This document shows positions 59,734 to 64,000 of a stretch of 64,000 bases of DNA, piece by piece. A program made the translations under genes and the position numbers. The stretch comes from Mnemiopsis leidyi (lineage: Eukaryota; Ctenophora; Tentaculata; Lobata; Bolinopsidae): contig JH153258.1 in assembly GCA_000226015.1 (NCBI GenBank), positions 110,587-174,586 on the forward strand, read 5' to 3'. Under the pieces are notes generated by a model that worked only from the letters and a program-made list of their open reading frames with translations, was not told the DNA's origin and made no database searches. Every line of letters begins with the position of its first letter. The stretch's first letter is position 1.

Positions 59734-62700
59734 CTATAAAATTGAATCTACAAATTCGTGAGGTATTCTGTCTTCAGGTATCTCCAAATTCCAGACATCC
59801 ATTTCACCCATACACAAATTGTTGTTGTTAGATTTGTCTACCGTTGCCATGACACCGTCGACATCGTTAACGTGACCGTATACACTTTGAGTGACGTCAT
59901 CAAAACGTGCCTTGGGAACACGAAGATAAAACGAAATCAGGGAATTTGCGTAAACCAAATGCAAGATTATAATTATACTTGAAAGTACTATGGGTAAGAA
60001 AAAATTTCGATTTTGATAGATATTAAAATTAATATCTTACATCCAGAAATGCTGTTTACAATTGAAGAATTTCGACACCATTGAGATTATAAAGTTGCAA
60101 GATTTGTCTTACCCCTGGAAAGATATGCGAGGCCCAATCTGAATACCGCGCAGTCCAGTACTGGTGTTTCCTTCCTCTTGGAACAACTTCTACTTTAAAT
60201 TTCTGAGAGGCAAATTCCTGGAGGTTCTCCTTCATCTGTGAGATAGAGTAGGGGTCCCCAGCTATTTCTATATTAGTGCCCTCCCTCCCAAACACACAGG
60301 CGACCTGGTAAGTAGGATTTAAGTAAGGTTTGGGTACAAGCTATTTATAGATCACCGCCCTCCTTTTCAAAAGTGAAGTTTAATTCTAACAATCTTTCTA
60401 TCCATGTGTCTTACATTTTTTGTGTGTCCAGTGTCATAATAGATGTTTGTTACGAAATCTGAAGTTGAACTAAAGTGTTACCAAGTTATCACAGTGTTAC
60501 CGAAGTGTTAATGAAATGTTACTAGGGTGTTACTAGGGTGTTACTTGGTTGTTACTAGGGTGAAACTAGGGTGTTACTAAGGTGTTACTAGGGTGTTACT
60601 ACTAGGGTGTTACTAGGGTGTTACTAGGGTGTTACTAGGGTGTTACTCAGGTGTTACTAGGGTGAAACAAGGGTGTTACTAGGGTGTAACTAGGGTGTTA
60701 CTTGGTTGTTACTAGGGTGTTACTTGGTTGTTACTAGGGTGTTACTAAGGTGTTACTAGGGTGTTACTAGGGTGTTACTAGGGTGTTACTAGGGTGTTAC
60801 TAAGGTGTTACTAGGGTGTTACTATGGTGTTAACTGTTACTAGAGAGTTGCTGCACCTGGTTTTCGAACGGAGAGAGGACCTCTGAGACGCCGTGAGGAC
60901 ATCTCAAGTAGTCACTCTGAAGTTTAGTGATAGGAACAACTTCGCTTGTTAGATTGATGCGTGGTAGCACCTTCTTAACGAAACTTGATGCTGTCTGAAT
61001 GTCCTCCGGGCGGCCGTAGAGAACGACTTGGTTGCTGTTGTGGTTACCTTTGTTTCGCACCACGAACAGCTGAGAGTAAAGGAGTCTTAAAATTAGCGAA
61101 GTGAAAAAGATGTAATTAATCAAACTCAAATTTTACAACTCCCAAACTCTTAATAATCCAAAAGTTAGAAATTACTAAATTACATCTGCATCATCAAGAA
61201 GTAAAACTAATTTAACATCTTACTTTATCGATGACTTCAGCAGGGATCCAGTGAGAATCTTGGAAGTCCCCGTCAGGACTGCGATGGTCCCGGAAGAGGC
61301 TGCTGCTGTGTAACGGACTGTTGGGAACTTCCCAGCTCACCATGTTCGCTGTAGAGGGAGAGTCACACAGTTTTGTTTCTACGAACACTATGATCTCTTT
61401 CAGAGATAAGCAGTTGCAGACATATTTTAGTGTTTGAGATAATCAGAGAGAGAGAGGGGGTATTTAACTTAGGTTTTATTCACCCTTTCGCCATGGCCAT
61501 CGTCAACAAATTTCGAATATGACCGTCGTCAAAATTCAAAAGGTGTCGTGATGAAATGGTCAAGCTTTGACTAGACCATATGCATTATCTACCAAAAGTC
61601 TGAAATCGTCACTGTCATACTTTTGTACGATTTTTGAAGAATTTGCGTGCAAAATGTCTCGGTTTTTTGTCATATATAATGTTCATTGGTCCAAAAAAAA
61701 CGAGACATCTCCCCATTTCCACTTTAGAGCACTGTCGGTATCGGCTGTTGATAAAATAACTAAGACAAATCTAAGTATCAATTACCAAGGATATCGCTGC
61801 ATTCTTCAATGTCTTCCTGAGGTCCAACAAGTTGGATTTCCGAACCAACGATCAGAAACTGGAGGTTTGGCCAATAAATCTTGAATTTGGTGGAAAAGAA
61901 CATAGTCTTGGCGTGGATATACGGTATCTCAACCCATCTGAAAATAACATTCACAATCATATGCGTGGAAAGTTAAACTACAAATAAGTGGGTTTATGTT
62001 TCATATTATGCGGTTAAGTAAAAAAGTACCACGTGGAACTCAGCAAATGTAGCTTATCAAGTTAATTAAGCTTTATTTCTAATGATTTTACTCGTTGTTG
62101 AAGTTAAGGCGATAGTTATAATCCGTGATTTCTTTGTTCTCTGACGCCTTTTCTAACAGGGCCATCACTGCAGCAACGTCAGATTTTTCTCCATGCAACT
62201 GAATCGTCTTTTTATCATCAACAATGTGAATCTGCAGAATGGACCATAAAACTGTGTAAATTTAAACTGTAAACTTTTAATAAGGGGCAAGTAGATTATT
62301 TAATCAACGTTGAGTGGAATGGTAGTAAACTTCTTAGTAACAAGACGTTTAAATTGTAATAACTTTCGTAAATAAAGCTTTACTCACCCCTGGATATAAC
62401 TTGACTAAGTGATGTTTCAATCGACCAACAGCACCCAGGCTTTCTGGGTCGGTATTTTTGACAAATGTTTCGGAAACTTCGTTCGAAATGTATCTGGAGA
62501 GATATGTCGATATGAAATGAGAGTTAAGTGGTGAGATTTTAGGAAGGAATGGCCATTTTATAAAAGATTGTAAAATATCTATGAAATTATCAAGCATGAA
62601 TATGCGAAATAAACTTTTACCATCGTTTTGCCGAGGGCACAAAACGTAAAGTAGATAGTTTAAAATAGAACTGGATGTAGTGAATATGGGTTGAGTCGTA

Positions 62701-64000
62701 AGTAGGTTTGTGAAGTGGCAAACACTTACTGTTTAAACTCAGCGACATCGCTTTTAGAGCCACAGTAGATTATGGAGCCCTCCTTTCGTCCAAATTTGAA
62801 ACTTAGACGATTCCATCTTTGTCTACAATATTCACAGAAAGAATTTAACTTAATCTTTTGAGAGGGGCCCAAGTCCGTATGTGGGTACACCTAGGAGTAT
62901 TTTTTACCCATCTGTCGAATAAATAGAACTTATGCTACATGCAATAATGTCGAAATTTACAAATGAACTAATCATTCCAATTAGTAATAATACGGATTGA
63001 ATCACAAAATAAAGTTTCAAACCCATGTTCCCATTGTCAGATCTTCAAGCCATTCCACTGATTTCTGTTCTAATTTACTGACTAATGACGGTTCGCCCAT
63101 TAAGGACAGACGGAAGCTATTCTTTCCGAAACTATAGGAAATCTGAAAAAGAAGAACGTCGTGTCAAAATTACGCTTATGACTTAATTGCTTTACTACAA
63201 TATTAAAGAACACTGATTTCATTTAGGCATCCCATGCGGCAGACCGGGGTCCGCTCCCCGGCCGTGGCAAGTCACCAGACTGTGTCTGGTAGAGCTTTGG
63301 CTGGAAATGCACACTCCCTGGCTCGTAAGATTTACCACCTACAGCTAGTTTAGTGCCTGGTACGGATAATTTACAGGTTGCACCCAAATCTCTCTCTCTC
63401 TCTTTCTTTAATCGGATGCAACGCAAATGTAATATTCAATTTAGTCATTCAAATTCTGCCCAAAAACCTGTTCGGATTTAAGCTGTTCATGAAGTCGAGA
63501 ATTGTAGAAGACTACCCGCAATGGGTAGAAACGACCGACGTAATCTGCTCCCTCTATTGTGGCCTTCTTGACACCAGTCGACAAATAATCTTCAATCTTT
63601 GCCACCAAACTGTCGACCATATCTTTGTCGTCTCCAAAGATGTTGATGAACGTTTTATTTTCTTTCGTATCCACAAACTCAACACTGAATTTCACCTGTA
63701 ATACATTGTTGGGTGTGTTATATTCATTTGTTAGTTTTAAAACGAAAATGCGAAAAAGCTGCTCCGGGCAAAATTTTACAACTACTTCCAACTTTACAAT
63801 GAAATGATATAACCTGGGGCGGAGTGGGGTGGGGTAAATACCTCACCTCCTTCCCTTAACTTACACTATTGCCCTGTGTTGCGGACTTGAGGAACTCTGA
63901 TTTCAGTAGGACCTCGAGCAAAATCGGATCTTTTGAGTGAAAGGAAATTCGGTGGAAGTTTAAGTTATCAATCGTGTTTTCAATAATGCTTTTAGTTTCC
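59734..64000 (-). CDS. Multi-repeat protein with degenerate KH-like domains (3' part; runs off the window)
   Basis: Eleven exons join in phase: 63865-64000 (partial), 63516-63695, 63023-63142, 62730-62854, 62388-62493, 62092-62231, 61786-61937, 61224-61348, 60857-61069, 60113-60304 and 59734-59910 (stop), about 554 residues in view. Repeated strand-helix units recur: FINIFGDDKDMVDSLVAKIE, SFRLSLMGEPSLVSKLEQK, SIIYCGSKSDVAEFK, TIQLHGEKSDVAAVMALLEK, IQLVGPQEDIEECSDIL, QVVLYGRPEDIQTASSFVKK and IEIAGDPYSISQMKENL. This pattern (strand, Gly, acidic turn, helix) is the C-terminal half of a type I KH domain, as in vigilin. The GxxG loop is missing, so RNA binding may be lost or altered. Vigilin-like or PARP14-like relatives are possible; I cannot decide. 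Confidence 0.7.
60485..60838. repeat. 11-bp intronic minisatellite
   Basis: About 30 copies of GGGTGTTACTA with variants (TTGGTTGTTACTA, AAGGTG). It lies in the intron between the exons at 60113-60304 and 60857-61069 and stops less than 20 bases from the donor. Confidence 0.95.
63225..63425 (+). mobile_element. SINE-like insertion in an intron of the KH-like gene
   Basis: A GC-rich segment in an AT-rich intron. It starts with a B-box-like GGGGTCCGCTCCCC inside a hairpin (GACCGGGG/CCCCGG), continues through a non-coding body, and ends in a CT-rich microsatellite (CTCTCTCTCTCT then TTTCTTT). The tRNA head looks truncated. Boundaries and class are uncertain. Confidence 0.45.

Overview
The window looks like nuclear DNA from an animal, most likely an invertebrate and possibly an early-branching one such as a cnidarian. 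The genes are split into many small exons with GT-AG introns. The background is AT-rich and full of minisatellites, foldback elements and tRNA-derived SINEs. The recognisable proteins are eukaryotic housekeeping families (ISCA1, an SLC18B1-like transporter, a PIPOX-like oxidase). The sequence alone does not allow a firmer taxonomic placement. I assembled gene models by hand from reading frame, intron phase and splice consensus, so each is a prediction. Two short runs of N (12970-12983 and 32933-32943) mark assembly joins.

Layout. 1-2142: a cluster of CCAAT boxes at 30-bp spacing, a (CAAA)n array, and a minus-strand gene with a PB1-like domain. 2143-14840: mostly non-coding, with minisatellites, a tRNA-derived SINE (7330-7625) and a Mutator-like MITE with a clear 10-bp target duplication (11774-11989). 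14841-16358: a four-exon gene for a small single-pass membrane protein. 16359-28060: gene-poor, with foldback elements. 28061-32456: a seven-exon coiled-coil gene with a cysteine-rich C-terminus, whose last codons have been amplified into a 43-bp tandem array. 32955-34626: an intronless AlkB-like plus SGNH-hydrolase-like ORF, GC-richer than its surroundings and probably part of a mobile element. 34870-39600: gene-poor. 39602-40749: a two-exon gene for a small protein beginning MGCC.

44331-63695 and beyond: a gene-dense stretch. It holds a 13-exon SLC18B1-like vesicular transporter (+) with an unknown antisense gene nested in one intron, ISCA1 (-), an inverted pair of two-PLAT-domain genes (the + copy broken, the - copy intact), a PIPOX-like flavin oxidase (-) with a SINE in its first intron, and the 3' part of a large gene (-) encoding degenerate KH-like repeats, which runs off the right edge.

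The genes do not form an operon or an obvious pathway; this is an ordinary eukaryotic gene neighbourhood. The most unusual items are the AlkB/SGNH ORF, the stop-codon-derived minisatellite, the triplicated splice acceptor, the inverted PLAT pair with a frame-breaking array, and the SLC18B1-like stop codon that straddles a splice donor.
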